From positions 1-47,622 of the forward strand of contig NZ_CYPW01000019.1 of assembly GCF_001458175.1 (NCBI RefSeq): a stretch of 47,622 nt of DNA, read 5' to 3'. The notes beneath the pieces are model-generated. The model did not search any database, was not told the DNA's origin, and was given only the letters and a program-made list of their open reading frames with translations. Positions 18,947 to 27,130 of this stretch are shown one piece after another (the first letter of the stretch is position 1; every line of letters begins with the position of its first letter). The DNA is from Shimia marina (GTDB taxonomy: Bacteria; Pseudomonadota; Alphaproteobacteria; Rhodobacterales; Rhodobacteraceae). Made by a program: the position numbers and the translations under genes.

Positions 18947-18970
18947 CGCTCCCGGAGGTTTTCGGGAGCG
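18947..18970 (+). terminator. Stem-loop ending cluster 1
   Basis: CGCTCCCG (18947-18954) pairs perfectly with CGGGAGCG (18963-18970) around an 8-base loop ending in TTTT, 23 bases after the binding-protein stop. There is no T-run after it. It resembles the hairpin after the cluster 2 binding protein (29587-29612) in stem sequence and loop. Confidence 0.65.
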
Positions 18971-19056
18971 ACATTGTTTCATGGGCGGTTAGGTTAGCAG
19001 TGTGGGCAAAGTAAACTTTCGCTGCGGCTGCGCCAATGTCTTCTGTTCAATTTACT

Positions 19057-19797
19057 CTACCTCTTTTTTAGATCGGCAATAACGATGTTGGCTGTTCGCA
19101 GTGCCTGTTCGATAAATGGTATTTTCTGACCCGCATTTCTTGTCAAATCAATCGCGCCCCAGATCAAACCGAGCGTAAGCTGACACTCTCTGCAAAGTGA
19201 CTCACTTGGGTCATCGAACCCTGTTGGGTAGCCCTTGCTCGAAGCATAGAATATGGTGTTACGAGCCTCTTGCCCCACCCTAACTGTTTTTTTCAATTCA
19301 TTTACGTCGTCAAACATTTTGACTAGTTCATCGTAGAAGTCTGGCAGCATGGTCCCTTCATCATCGCAGTAATGGAAGAGCTTCGTAGAGGCTTCGTTGT
19401 AGTGGGTTTGGCCATCTAGAATGTATCGTGCGATCAATGTTCTAGGCTTAGTGTTGAGCGCAACAGCAACTTTATATTGGAGTAAAATTTCTGAAACCTT
19501 TTGAGCTAAGAGGGATACTGTCGCCTTAGCCGCGTGATCCTTAATATTGATGTCCTTTGCCTCATTATAATCGCACTCTTTGGCACAGGATATGAATGCT
19601 GCAACGGCTTCTTCAGTTGCGTGAAGCGCACAAAAGCAGGCAGGAATGTGCATCCCAGCATCGAAAATTCCGTTTGCCCACTGCAGCGACCGCAACGCAC
19701 TCGCTGCTCGAAATTTCCCGCGATCAGGAAGCCCATCGATCTGGCTGATGATCCATTCAGCAGATTCCCTTTGTATAATTTCGTCAATGACGCTCAT
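19057..19797 (-). CDS. Hypothetical protein, AT-richer orphan
   Basis: A 246-residue soluble, largely helical protein that I do not recognise. It has no signal peptide or membrane segment. Visible features are LHATEEAVAAF near residue 60, several Cys residues, and a CRECQ segment near residue 205. Codon use is clearly more AT-rich (many AAA, AAT, TTT, ATA codons) than all neighbours, which points to recent acquisition. ATG at 19797 is preferred because AAGGA lies 6 bases before it; the ATG two codons earlier would have no spacing. It sits alone between the two transporter clusters, opposite to cluster 1. The Ala/Glu-rich helix is faintly like HEPN or AbiV-type defence proteins, but that is only an impression. 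Confidence 0.75.
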   Translation of the reverse strand: MSVIDEIIQRESAEWIISQIDGLPDRGKFRAASALRSLQWANGIFDAGMHIPACFCALHATEEAVAAFISCAKECDYNEAKDINIKDHAAKATVSLLAQKVSEILLQYKVAVALNTKPRTLIARYILDGQTHYNEASTKLFHYCDDEGTMLPDFYDELVKMFDDVNELKKTVRVGQEARNTIFYASSKGYPTGFDDPSESLCRECQLTLGLIWGAIDLTRNAGQKIPFIEQALRTANIVIADLKKR

Positions 19798-20198
19798 TGG
19801 CATTCCTTAACTTGCAGTTCGATTGCCAACCTCCATGGGAATCCGTTTCGGGTCAATTGTACCATGAGTATGCCAATATAAGTGCGCCTTGAAACCGACA
19901 TTAGTCCGCCGTGCAGCATCACCCACTCCGGACTCAAAGCAGACCGACGCTGCTTTCGGCCAAATATGACCACGAGGGCGCCTCTCTAGCCGCCTGCCTC
20001 CCTCGCCAATGCCGTGTACAAAAAATTCCCCGCAGCCGATGGTCTGGTCTGCGGGGAAGGCGGGAGTGATCTTTTATGCATCCTCCCCAGAAATGCTGTC
20101 CCATGGCCCGCAATGGGGCTTTCCAACATATACCGCATATTGGGTTGGAAATCTATATTTTGTGTGTTTGGGGGTCTTGGGTCTATATTTGGCGGAGT
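19798..20198. other. Non-coding stretch between orphan gene and two-component genes
   Basis: About 400 bases with no credible gene. It holds the terminator at 20026-20058 and a further inverted repeat, TTTCCAAC (20120-20127) with GTTGGAAA (20144-20151). Base composition is mixed and patchy, with G/T-rich runs near 20160-20195. No tRNA, integrase or flanking repeat is seen. Confidence 0.5.
20026..20058 (-). terminator. Rho-independent terminator of the two-component operon
   Basis: TTCCCCGCAG (20026-20035) pairs perfectly with CTGCGGGGAA (20049-20058) around a 13-base loop. On the minus strand it is followed directly by TTTTTT (20020-20025), a classic terminator for transcripts coming from the regulator gene 140 bases upstream. 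Confidence 0.85.
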
Positions 20199-20915
20199 TT
20201 ACTGCCAGCTGACATCCCCGAGGAAGATATAGCCCGCGCCATAGATCGTCTTGATAAGGCGGGGATTTTTGGGATCTTCCTTCAGCTTGGTGCGCAGTCG
20301 GGAAATGCGCACATCCATCGCCCGATCAAAGCTTTCCCCAGCGGCCCCGCCAAGGGTTTCCTGCATCTGCGCCCGGCTGATCAGACGCTTGGGACTGTCC
20401 AGAAACAGCCGCAGCACCTCACCTTCGGCATGGCTGAAAGTGGTCTCTGCCCCGGTTTCATCCACCAGAACATAGCGGTCGAAATAAGCCGTCCAGCCAT
20501 TGAACACCGCCGTATTGGCGGCCACTGGCGCAGCAGGGCGCTCTTTGCGCAGACGGGCCCGCACCCGTGCAACCACCTCAGTGGGGTCAAAGGGTTTGAT
20601 GATGTAGTCATCCGCGCCCAATTCCAGCCCGGTGATACGGTCCTGTACCTGCGCGCGACCTGAAATGATGATCACCGCCGCCCCCAGCTCCAGCGCCAGC
20701 CGATGCACCAATGTCAGGCCGTCTTTGTCCGGCAGGCCCAGATCCACAAGGCACACATCCGGCGTGGTGGATTTCAGCGCTGCTTCAAATTCTGTGGCAC
20801 GGGAAAATGCCATGGTGCGAAAGCCGGCATCTTCCAGCGCATCGGCCAGAATCATGCGGATTTCTGGTTCATCGTCCAAAATCGTGACAAGCGGGGCGGT
20901 CATGGCAGGGCTCAT
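20199..20915 (-). CDS. OmpR-family response regulator
   Basis: Receiver plus winged-helix DNA-binding regulator, 238 residues. The receiver has the acidic pair DDE (14-16), the phospho-acceptor Asp 58 in CLVDLGLP, and the conserved Lys in IIKPFDP near 107. The C-terminal Trans_reg_C domain has LISRAQMQETLGG, RAMDVRISRLRTKL and IKTIYGAGYIF. Its start overlaps the hybrid kinase stop by 4 bases (ATGA), so translation is coupled and the two proteins are probably partners. The pair is divergent from cluster 2, whose genes are its most likely targets. Confidence 0.94.
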   Translation of the reverse strand: MSPAMTAPLVTILDDEPEIRMILADALEDAGFRTMAFSRATEFEAALKSTTPDVCLVDLGLPDKDGLTLVHRLALELGAAVIIISGRAQVQDRITGLELGADDYIIKPFDPTEVVARVRARLRKERPAAPVAANTAVFNGWTAYFDRYVLVDETGAETTFSHAEGEVLRLFLDSPKRLISRAQMQETLGGAAGESFDRAMDVRISRLRTKLKEDPKNPRLIKTIYGAGYIFLGDVSWQ

Positions 20916-22837
20916 TTCGGATGTAAGAATTGGTCAAGCTGCTCGGCGGTGAAGGGTTTGGGCAGCACAGGCGCACGCGCGGCCCCTTCGATATAGAGCG
21001 GATGGCTTTGGGGCAAGCTGGTCATCAGATAGCTGGGCACACGATCGCGCCCCAACGCGCGGATCAGATCCACGCCTGTCTCATCGCCCTCCAGGGAAAT
21101 ATCTGACAGCACCAGATTGATGTCTGGCACCTGATCGAGCAGCACACGGGCTTCATCCACACTGGCGGCTTCGATCACCGTGTGTTTCATGCTTGTGAGC
21201 ATGTCGCGGATCAATCCACGCAGATCGGGGTTGTCTTCCACCAGAAGCGCGAGACCCGGCGTCGCATCCTGCACGGCCCGTCGTAGGGGTAGCCGCAGCG
21301 TCACCTGACCACCGGTTGCGGTGTTGGCAATCTTGATGTCACCGCCCACCAGCTTGGTCATGTCATAGACCATGGCCAGTCCCAACCCGGATCCATCCGC
21401 GCCTTTGGTGGTGAAAAACGGATCCAGCGCGCGGTTGAGCGCCTCCTCGGAAAAGCCGGGCCCAGTGTCGCGTACAGTGAACTGGACCCAGGTATTCTGC
21501 ACCAGTTCCGCAATCAGCAGAATGGTGCCTCCCGCGCCCTTGACCTGCCCACAGGCATGGGCGGCATTCAGCAAAAGGTTCACCAGACTGTCCTGCAACA
21601 TGGCCGGATCAATCATCAGCGCCTCCGCCGGGATGTCATTTTCGATGATCAGTGCAACGCCATCGCCCACCGTTGGCTGCGCCAGCGTTTCCAGATCGGC
21701 GAGAAAGGCGCGCATATCTGTCGCGGCAAGCTGGGGCACGCGCGGGCCGGTGACATTGGCCAGATTGTCCAGCAGGGTGCCACCCCGGCGCGCGGCTCCC
21801 AAGGTGGCTTCAATCAGGGCACTGGCCTCTTCGGGAAGGGCCATCTTTTGCAACTTGGTCTGTGTGCCCAAAATGATGGTTAGCAGGTTAGAAAAATCAT
21901 GGGCCAGCCCGCTGGTCATCTGGGCGGCGATCTCCCGGCGGCGGGTCTGTTGCAGCGCCACGCGGGTCTGGGTTTCTTCGGTGATGTCCATTGAAAGTAC
22001 ATAGACGCCGCGCTCTGGGCCTGCGTTGTCATCGGGGGTGAAGGCCACGCGGATACGCCGTGTGCTGGGATGTTCGTTGAACTCGAACACCGATGGCTTG
22101 CCTTTGAAGGCCCCATCCAGATGCGGTTTGATTGCGCGATAGGCGCTGTCGCCCAAAGCTTCGCTGGCATGCATGCCAACAATATCAGAAGGGCGTCCGG
22201 GAATCACCGCGCTGAGGCGGCGGTTGGAGTAGGTGTAGAGCCGGTCAGGCCCCACATGGGCGATATGCGCAGGCATCATCTCCGCCGTCAGACGCATGCG
22301 CGCTTCACTTTCCGTGAGCTGCCTTTTGACCTCCTCCAGCGCATGTACGGTGGATTCCAGCTCTCGGTTGGTGGCGGAAAGCTCTTCAGCATATTGCAGC
22401 AGCTGGTCAGAGAGCTCCTCAGAGCGGGACCGCAGCAGGGCCTCCTGCCGTTTTGTGGAGGTGATGTCCGTATAGACAGCCACCCAGCCGCCCTGTGGCA
22501 TGGGAGAGCCTTCTACGCTTACCCAGCGTCCATCTGCGCGCTGACGCTCAAAGTAGTGCGGTTCAAAATTCTTGGCCCGGTCGACACGTTCCAGAATGAA
22601 GGCTTCTTTGTCTTCATCGCGTATGTGACCATACTCTCCGTTTTCTACCAGAAAGCGAATGGTCTCCGCGAACGGAGCCCCTGGTTGGGTTAAGGGTTTG
22701 GGAATGGAGAACATTTCCCGAAACCGTGCATTGGACACAACAAGTTTCAGGTCACTGTCATAGATCGACATCGCCTGTTTGATCAGGTTCAGCCCGGCGA
22801 CTGTCATCGCCTGTGTCCCACCGGTTACACGCTCCAT
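20912..22837 (-). CDS. Soluble PAS-containing hybrid sensor histidine kinase
   Basis: A 641-residue kinase without signal peptide or membrane segments, so it senses a cytoplasmic cue. Domains in order: a PAS-like domain (about 10-128, ending VYTDITSTKRQ), a coiled coil (about 130-180), a second PAS (about 185-290, ending LSMDITEETQ), a kinase core with the phospho-acceptor His 313 in SGLAHDFSNLL, N-box DSLVNLLLNAAHACG, G-boxes DTGPGFS and GSGLGLAMVYD, and a C-terminal receiver with Asp 579 (LVLSDISLEG). No Hpt domain is present here, so relay to the adjacent regulator must be direct from the kinase His or through an Hpt elsewhere. The start could also be Met 11. Confidence 0.93.
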   Translation of the reverse strand: MERVTGGTQAMTVAGLNLIKQAMSIYDSDLKLVVSNARFREMFSIPKPLTQPGAPFAETIRFLVENGEYGHIRDEDKEAFILERVDRAKNFEPHYFERQRADGRWVSVEGSPMPQGGWVAVYTDITSTKRQEALLRSRSEELSDQLLQYAEELSATNRELESTVHALEEVKRQLTESEARMRLTAEMMPAHIAHVGPDRLYTYSNRRLSAVIPGRPSDIVGMHASEALGDSAYRAIKPHLDGAFKGKPSVFEFNEHPSTRRIRVAFTPDDNAGPERGVYVLSMDITEETQTRVALQQTRRREIAAQMTSGLAHDFSNLLTIILGTQTKLQKMALPEEASALIEATLGAARRGGTLLDNLANVTGPRVPQLAATDMRAFLADLETLAQPTVGDGVALIIENDIPAEALMIDPAMLQDSLVNLLLNAAHACGQVKGAGGTILLIAELVQNTWVQFTVRDTGPGFSEEALNRALDPFFTTKGADGSGLGLAMVYDMTKLVGGDIKIANTATGGQVTLRLPLRRAVQDATPGLALLVEDNPDLRGLIRDMLTSMKHTVIEAASVDEARVLLDQVPDINLVLSDISLEGDETGVDLIRALGRDRVPSYLMTSLPQSHPLYIEGAARAPVLPKPFTAEQLDQFLHPK

Positions 22838-22903
22838 CGCGGCCTCCTTCTCTTTATCGCTAACACCTCATTTGGGGGCACGGAAAGAGCGAAATGAATG
22901 TTG

Positions 22904-22916
22904 TTACAATTCGTAA
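22904..22916. promoter_or_regulatory. Inverted repeat in the divergent regulatory region (site A)
   Basis: TTAC, five bases, GTAA at 22904-22916 is a perfect 4-5-4 palindrome between the kinase gene and the cluster 2 synthetase. It is a candidate operator for the adjacent response regulator; short enough that chance is possible. Confidence 0.35.
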
Positions 22917-22963
22917 GGATTGGGAAATGTTCAGGAAAAAGTTGACCAACAGTGTGAAAAGCG

Positions 22964-22977
22964 CACCACTAGAGGTG
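22964..22977. promoter_or_regulatory. Near-palindrome in the divergent regulatory region (site B)
   Basis: CACC-A-CTAG-A-GGTG is a 14-base palindrome broken only by the A/A pair, 57 bases before the synthetase start. A TTGACC (22942-22947) lies just upstream as a possible -35 element for cluster 2. Confidence 0.4.
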
Positions 22978-23034
22978 GAGGAATCGCTCGCGCGGTTTTG
23001 GCCCGTTCCGACGGGCTTAAGGGAGGATAAAAAT

Positions 23035-25005
23035 TTGGCACAGTCGTCACAGGCGACCGGAGGACTCGCGTCCATCCCGGCGCTGTTGCAGCGGAACGCC
23101 GCCCAGTTCGCAAACAAAGATGCGTATCGGGAGAAAGAGTTCGGGATCTGGCAGACCTGGACTTGGGCAGAAACTGAGAAAGAAATTGAGGCTCTGGCGC
23201 TCGGTCTGATCAACCTGGGCGTGGAAGAGGGTGATTTTGTCGCCATCATCGGACGCAACCGGCCTTACTTCTATTGGTCCATGGTCGCCGCGCAATCTGT
23301 GGGTGCGGTTCCGGTGCCGGTCTACAACGACAGTGCCGCGGATGAGATGGAGTATATTCTGGGGCATTGCGGTGCCAAATACGCCATCGTCGAAGACCAA
23401 GAGCAGGTCGATAAGGTCATCGAGATCCAGGAGCACCTGCATCAGTTCAAACATATGATCTACATCGACCCTCGCGGGCTTCGGAAGTATGATCACCACC
23501 AGTTGCACGAGTTCAGCCACATTCAGGCACAGGGTCGTGCCGCACATGATGAGTGGATCACCGATCTTGAGGCGCGGCGGAGCAAGCTGACCTATGACAG
23601 CACCTGTGTCATGCTCTACACCTCCGGCACCACCGGCAAACCCAAGGGCGTGGTGCTCTCCAACCGCAACGTGATTGAAAGCGCCAAGAACTCGGTGGAA
23701 TTTGACAATCTCGGCGCTGGCGAAGAAATTTTGGCCTATCTGCCGATGGCATGGGTGGGCGATTTCATCTTCTCTGTGGGGCAGTCCTACTGGACAGGCT
23801 TCTGCGTGAACTGCCCGGAATCCGCAGACACGATGATGACCGATCTGCGCGAAATCGGCCCGACCTACTATTTCGCGCCCCCGCGCGTATTTGAAACGCA
23901 GCTGACCAGTGTGATGATCCGCATGGAAGATGCGGGTAAGATGAAATACCGCATGTTCCATCACTTCATGAATCACGCCAAGAAAGTCGGCGGCGATATT
24001 CTGGATGGCAAGCCTGTTGGGCTGTTGGATCGCCTGAAGTACAAGCTGGGCGACATGCTGGTCTATGGCCCGCTGAAAGACACGCTGGGTTTTGGCCGCG
24101 TGCGTGTGGGCTATACCGCTGGTGAGGCCATTGGTCCGGAAATCTTTGAGTTCTACCGCTCTTTGGGGATCAACCTCAAACAGCTCTACGGTCAGACCGA
24201 AGCCACCGTATTCATCACCGCGCAGCCGGATGGCGAAGTGCGGGCGGACACTGTGGGTGTGCCAAGCCCCGACGTTGAGATCAAAATCGACGACAAAGGC
24301 GAGATTCACTATCGCAGCCCCGGCGTGTTTGTAGAGTATTTCAACAACCCCGAAAGCACCGCCTCCACCAAGGATGCCGAAGGTTGGGTGGCCACTGGCG
24401 ATGCGGGTTTCTTTGAGGAAGGCTCCGGTCATTTGCGCATCATCGACCGCGCCAAAGATGTTGGTAAAATGGCCGATGGCTCCATGTTTGCTCCCAAATA
24501 TGTGGAGAACAAACTGAAGTTCTATCCCGACATTCTAGAGGCGGTGCTCTTTGGGAATGGCCGCGACCGCTGTGTCGCCTTCATTAACATTGACCTCACC
24601 GCTGTGGGAAATTGGGCAGAGCGTAACAATATTCCCTATGCCTCCTATCAGGAACTCGCAGGCCACCCGAAAGTGCTTGAGTCGATCCAGAGCCATGTGG
24701 AGACGGTCAACCAATCTGTGGCGGATGACCCGATGCTGGCGGGCTGTCAGATCCACCGCTTCCTTGTTCTGCACAAAGAACTCGATGCGGATGACGGCGA
24801 GATGACCCGCACCCGCAAGGTGCGCCGCGTGGTTGTGGCGGAGAAATTCAAAGATCTGGTGGATGCGCTTTATGGCGGTGCCTCCTCGGTCTCGACGACA
24901 ACCGAAGTGACTTACGAAGACGGCCGCAAGGGCAGCATCAGCGCGACCCTTGATTTGCGCGACGCCAAAGTTGTGCCCATGGCCAGCAAGGTGGCAGCAG
25001 AATGA
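23035..25005 (+). CDS. Long-chain-type acyl-CoA synthetase (AMP-forming), cluster 2
   Basis: AMP-forming acid-CoA ligase of 656 residues. It has the P-loop motif YTSGTTGKPKGV, the A5 motif LYGQTEA, the A7 motif WVATGDAG, the hinge RAKDVGKMADGSMF and the A10 Lys in MTRTRKVRR. It is the same broad family as the cluster 1 enzyme (both share REK-(D/E)-(L/F)-GIWQ near the N-terminus) but from a different subfamily. TTG at 23035 is chosen because GGGAGG (23021-23026) lies 8 bases before it and family similarity begins there; the ATG at 22894 would add 47 residues across the promoter region. It overlaps the next gene by 4 bases. Confidence 0.92.
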   Translation: MAQSSQATGGLASIPALLQRNAAQFANKDAYREKEFGIWQTWTWAETEKEIEALALGLINLGVEEGDFVAIIGRNRPYFYWSMVAAQSVGAVPVPVYNDSAADEMEYILGHCGAKYAIVEDQEQVDKVIEIQEHLHQFKHMIYIDPRGLRKYDHHQLHEFSHIQAQGRAAHDEWITDLEARRSKLTYDSTCVMLYTSGTTGKPKGVVLSNRNVIESAKNSVEFDNLGAGEEILAYLPMAWVGDFIFSVGQSYWTGFCVNCPESADTMMTDLREIGPTYYFAPPRVFETQLTSVMIRMEDAGKMKYRMFHHFMNHAKKVGGDILDGKPVGLLDRLKYKLGDMLVYGPLKDTLGFGRVRVGYTAGEAIGPEIFEFYRSLGINLKQLYGQTEATVFITAQPDGEVRADTVGVPSPDVEIKIDDKGEIHYRSPGVFVEYFNNPESTASTKDAEGWVATGDAGFFEEGSGHLRIIDRAKDVGKMADGSMFAPKYVENKLKFYPDILEAVLFGNGRDRCVAFINIDLTAVGNWAERNNIPYASYQELAGHPKVLESIQSHVETVNQSVADDPMLAGCQIHRFLVLHKELDADDGEMTRTRKVRRVVVAEKFKDLVDALYGGASSVSTTTEVTYEDGRKGSISATLDLRDAKVVPMASKVAAE

Positions 25006-25823
25006 CACAGGTTCCCGCAGACAGCTACGTTACGGAGGACGGCCGCACGATCGGTCCAACCGTGATGGAAATGAAGAATATCACCCTGCGTTTTGGCGGT
25101 GTGAAGGCGATCACGGACATCTCCTTTGATATTCGCGAAGGCGAAATCCGGGCCATTATCGGCCCAAACGGGGCCGGTAAATCCTCGATGCTGAACGTGA
25201 TTTCAGGCTTCTATGTGCCCCAAGAAGGTGAGGTCTGGTACAAAGGGGCCAAACGTCCCGCCATGAAGCCCTATCAGGTGGCGCAGCAGGGCATCGCCCG
25301 CACCTTTCAGAACATCGCGCTGTTTGAAGGCATGTCCGTGCTCGACAACGTGATGACAGGCCGCTTGCGTCAGATGAATGCCAATCTGATCCAGCAGGCG
25401 CTGTGGAAGGGCCGTGCCGAAAAGGAAGAGGTCGAAAACCGCGCCTTTGTGGAAAAGATCATCGACTTCCTCGAAATTCAGCACATCCGCAAAACCCCTG
25501 TGGGGCGTCTGCCCTATGGTCTGAAGAAGCGGGTGGAGCTGGCGCGCGCGCTGGCGGCGGAACCCTCCATTCTACTTCTGGATGAGCCCATGGCCGGGAT
25601 GAACGTTGAGGAAAAAGAGGACATGTCCCGCTTTATCCTTGATATGAATGATGAATTTGGCACCACCATCGCGCTGATTGAGCACGATATGGGCGTGGTC
25701 ATGGATCTGTCCGACCGTGTGGTGGTGATGGATTACGGTAAGAAAATCGGGGATGGCACACCGGATGAGGTGCGCAACAATCAGGACGTCATCGACGCCT
25801 ATCTGGGGGTGGCACATGACTAA
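25002..25823 (+). CDS. livG: HAAT-family ABC transporter ATPase, LivG-type (cluster 2)
   Basis: ATPase subunit of 273 residues. Walker A is GPNGAGKSS, the Q-loop is ARTFQNIALF, the signature is LPYGLKKRVELARAL, Walker B is LLLDEPMAGMN and the H-loop is IEHDM. It has about 20 extra N-terminal residues before the domain compared with the cluster 1 LivG. It is fused in translation to the upstream synthetase by an ATGA overlap, a direct sign that ligase and importer are made together. Confidence 0.95.
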   Translation: MTQVPADSYVTEDGRTIGPTVMEMKNITLRFGGVKAITDISFDIREGEIRAIIGPNGAGKSSMLNVISGFYVPQEGEVWYKGAKRPAMKPYQVAQQGIARTFQNIALFEGMSVLDNVMTGRLRQMNANLIQQALWKGRAEKEEVENRAFVEKIIDFLEIQHIRKTPVGRLPYGLKKRVELARALAAEPSILLLDEPMAGMNVEEKEDMSRFILDMNDEFGTTIALIEHDMGVVMDLSDRVVVMDYGKKIGDGTPDEVRNNQDVIDAYLGVAHD

Positions 25824-25864
25824 GCAATCCCCTGTGTCCCAATTTCAATTCGGAGGCGTGATTG

Positions 25865-26866
25865 ATGCCTGAAAGTCTTCTCTACGGCACCGAAGTTGTG
25901 CTCAATGGCCTGATGGCCGGGGTGCTTTATGCCCTCGTCGCGCTAGGCTTCGTTCTGATCTACAAAGCCTCTGGCATCTTTAACTACGCCCAGGGTGTAA
26001 TGGCGCTGTTTTCCGCAGCAACTCTGGTTGGGATCATGAAAGGGCAGGTGCCTTTTGCCCATCTGATCAACGCCGCGCTCGGTACGGAAATTCACCATTT
26101 CGGTTGGCATGTGCCCGCACTTCTGGCGATCCTTTTGACGATGGGTGTCATGGTGCTCCTCGCTTGGGCGGTGCAGAAATTTGTGTTCCGCCATCTGGTC
26201 AATCAGGAACCGATCATTCTGTTCATGGCCACCATTGGTCTGGCCTATTTCCTCGAAGGGTTTGGCGATCTGATGTGGGGCTCTGACATCAAGAAAATGG
26301 ATGTTGGCCTGCCACAGGGCGGCAGCTTCTGGATTGAGGAAAACACCCAGTGGCTCGGCTTTGGCAACGAGAACTTCTACGGCTTCTTCCTCGATCAGCT
26401 GGATCTGGTCGCCACGGCGATTGCGGCTGTGCTTGTGATCGCGCTGGTGTTGTTCTCCCAGTACACCAAACAGGGCCGCGCCATGCGCGCTGTGGCAGAC
26501 GATCACCAGGCCGCGCTGTCGGTCGGCATCTCGCTCAACTTCATCTGGGTCATGGTCTGGTCTGTGGCTGGGTTTGTGGCTTTGGTTGCTGGCATCATGT
26601 GGGGGGCCAAGTCCGGGGTGCAGTTTTCTCTGTCACTGATCGCTCTGAAAGCGCTTCCGGTGCTCATGCTGGGCGGCTTCACCTCGATCCCCGGTGCCAT
26701 TGTCGGCGGACTGATCATTGGCGTGGGCGAAAAGCTCTTTGAATTCACCGTGGGCCCGCTGGTGGGCGGCGCAACCGAAAACTGGTTTGCCTATGTGCTG
26801 GCTCTGGTCTTCCTCGTCTTCCGCCCACAAGGGCTGTTTGGCGAGAAAATCATCGAAAGGGTGTAA
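25865..26866 (+). CDS. livH: HAAT-family ABC transporter permease, LivH-type (cluster 2)
   Basis: Membrane subunit of 333 residues, about eight hydrophobic segments. LNGLMAGVLYALVALGFVLIYKASG and NYAQGVMALFSA at the start and LGGFTSIPGAIVGGLIIGVGE near the end define LivH. It is about 40 residues longer than the cluster 1 LivH because of an extended periplasmic loop (about 135-175). ATG at 25865 has CGGAGG 8 bases upstream. An in-frame TTG directly before it is unlikely. Confidence 0.94.
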   Translation: MPESLLYGTEVVLNGLMAGVLYALVALGFVLIYKASGIFNYAQGVMALFSAATLVGIMKGQVPFAHLINAALGTEIHHFGWHVPALLAILLTMGVMVLLAWAVQKFVFRHLVNQEPIILFMATIGLAYFLEGFGDLMWGSDIKKMDVGLPQGGSFWIEENTQWLGFGNENFYGFFLDQLDLVATAIAAVLVIALVLFSQYTKQGRAMRAVADDHQAALSVGISLNFIWVMVWSVAGFVALVAGIMWGAKSGVQFSLSLIALKALPVLMLGGFTSIPGAIVGGLIIGVGEKLFEFTVGPLVGGATENWFAYVLALVFLVFRPQGLFGEKIIERV

Positions 26867-26872
26867 CGCGCG

Positions 26873-27130
26873 ATGCCAAAGCTCCTTGCTCTCCTCAATG
26901 TGGTTGCCTGGTCCGGCTTCTGGGCCTTCGGATACCTCGCCATCACCGGCGACGCCTCTCAGCCAAGGCAAATGACCATTGCAGCCATTCTGGCGGCTGT
27001 GGGGGGCATGGTGGGCATCTGGGCTTACTTCCAACTGGTGCGCCATGCAGAGCGCTCCGGCTATGCAAAGCAACGGAACCGGGCGGACCGGTCCCATCTT
27101 GAAAAAGAATACAACGAGGAGAACAGCTGA
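26873..27130 (+). CDS. Small two-helix membrane protein within the importer operon
   Basis: An 85-residue protein placed between livH and livM, 6 bases after the first and overlapping the second by 1 base (TGATG). It has two hydrophobic segments (LLALLNVVAWSGFWAFGYLAI and ILAAVGGMVGIWAYFQLV) and a charged cytoplasmic C-terminus (RNRADRSHLEKEYNEENS). I do not recognise a named family. Tight packing and composition like its neighbours show it is a real gene, most likely an accessory subunit of this importer or of its assembly. Cluster 1 has no equivalent. Confidence 0.85.
   Translation: MPKLLALLNVVAWSGFWAFGYLAITGDASQPRQMTIAAILAAVGGMVGIWAYFQLVRHAERSGYAKQRNRADRSHLEKEYNEENS

Noticed and set aside
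19057-20198. A mobile element or prophage remnant
   Set aside because: No integrase, transposase, tRNA end or flanking direct repeat could be found; only composition suggests transfer.
22894-23034. ATG at 22894 as start of the cluster 2 synthetase
   Set aside because: No ribosome site is seen, the extra 47 residues do not look like the family, and they would span the divergent regulatory region. TTG at 23035 has a strong site.
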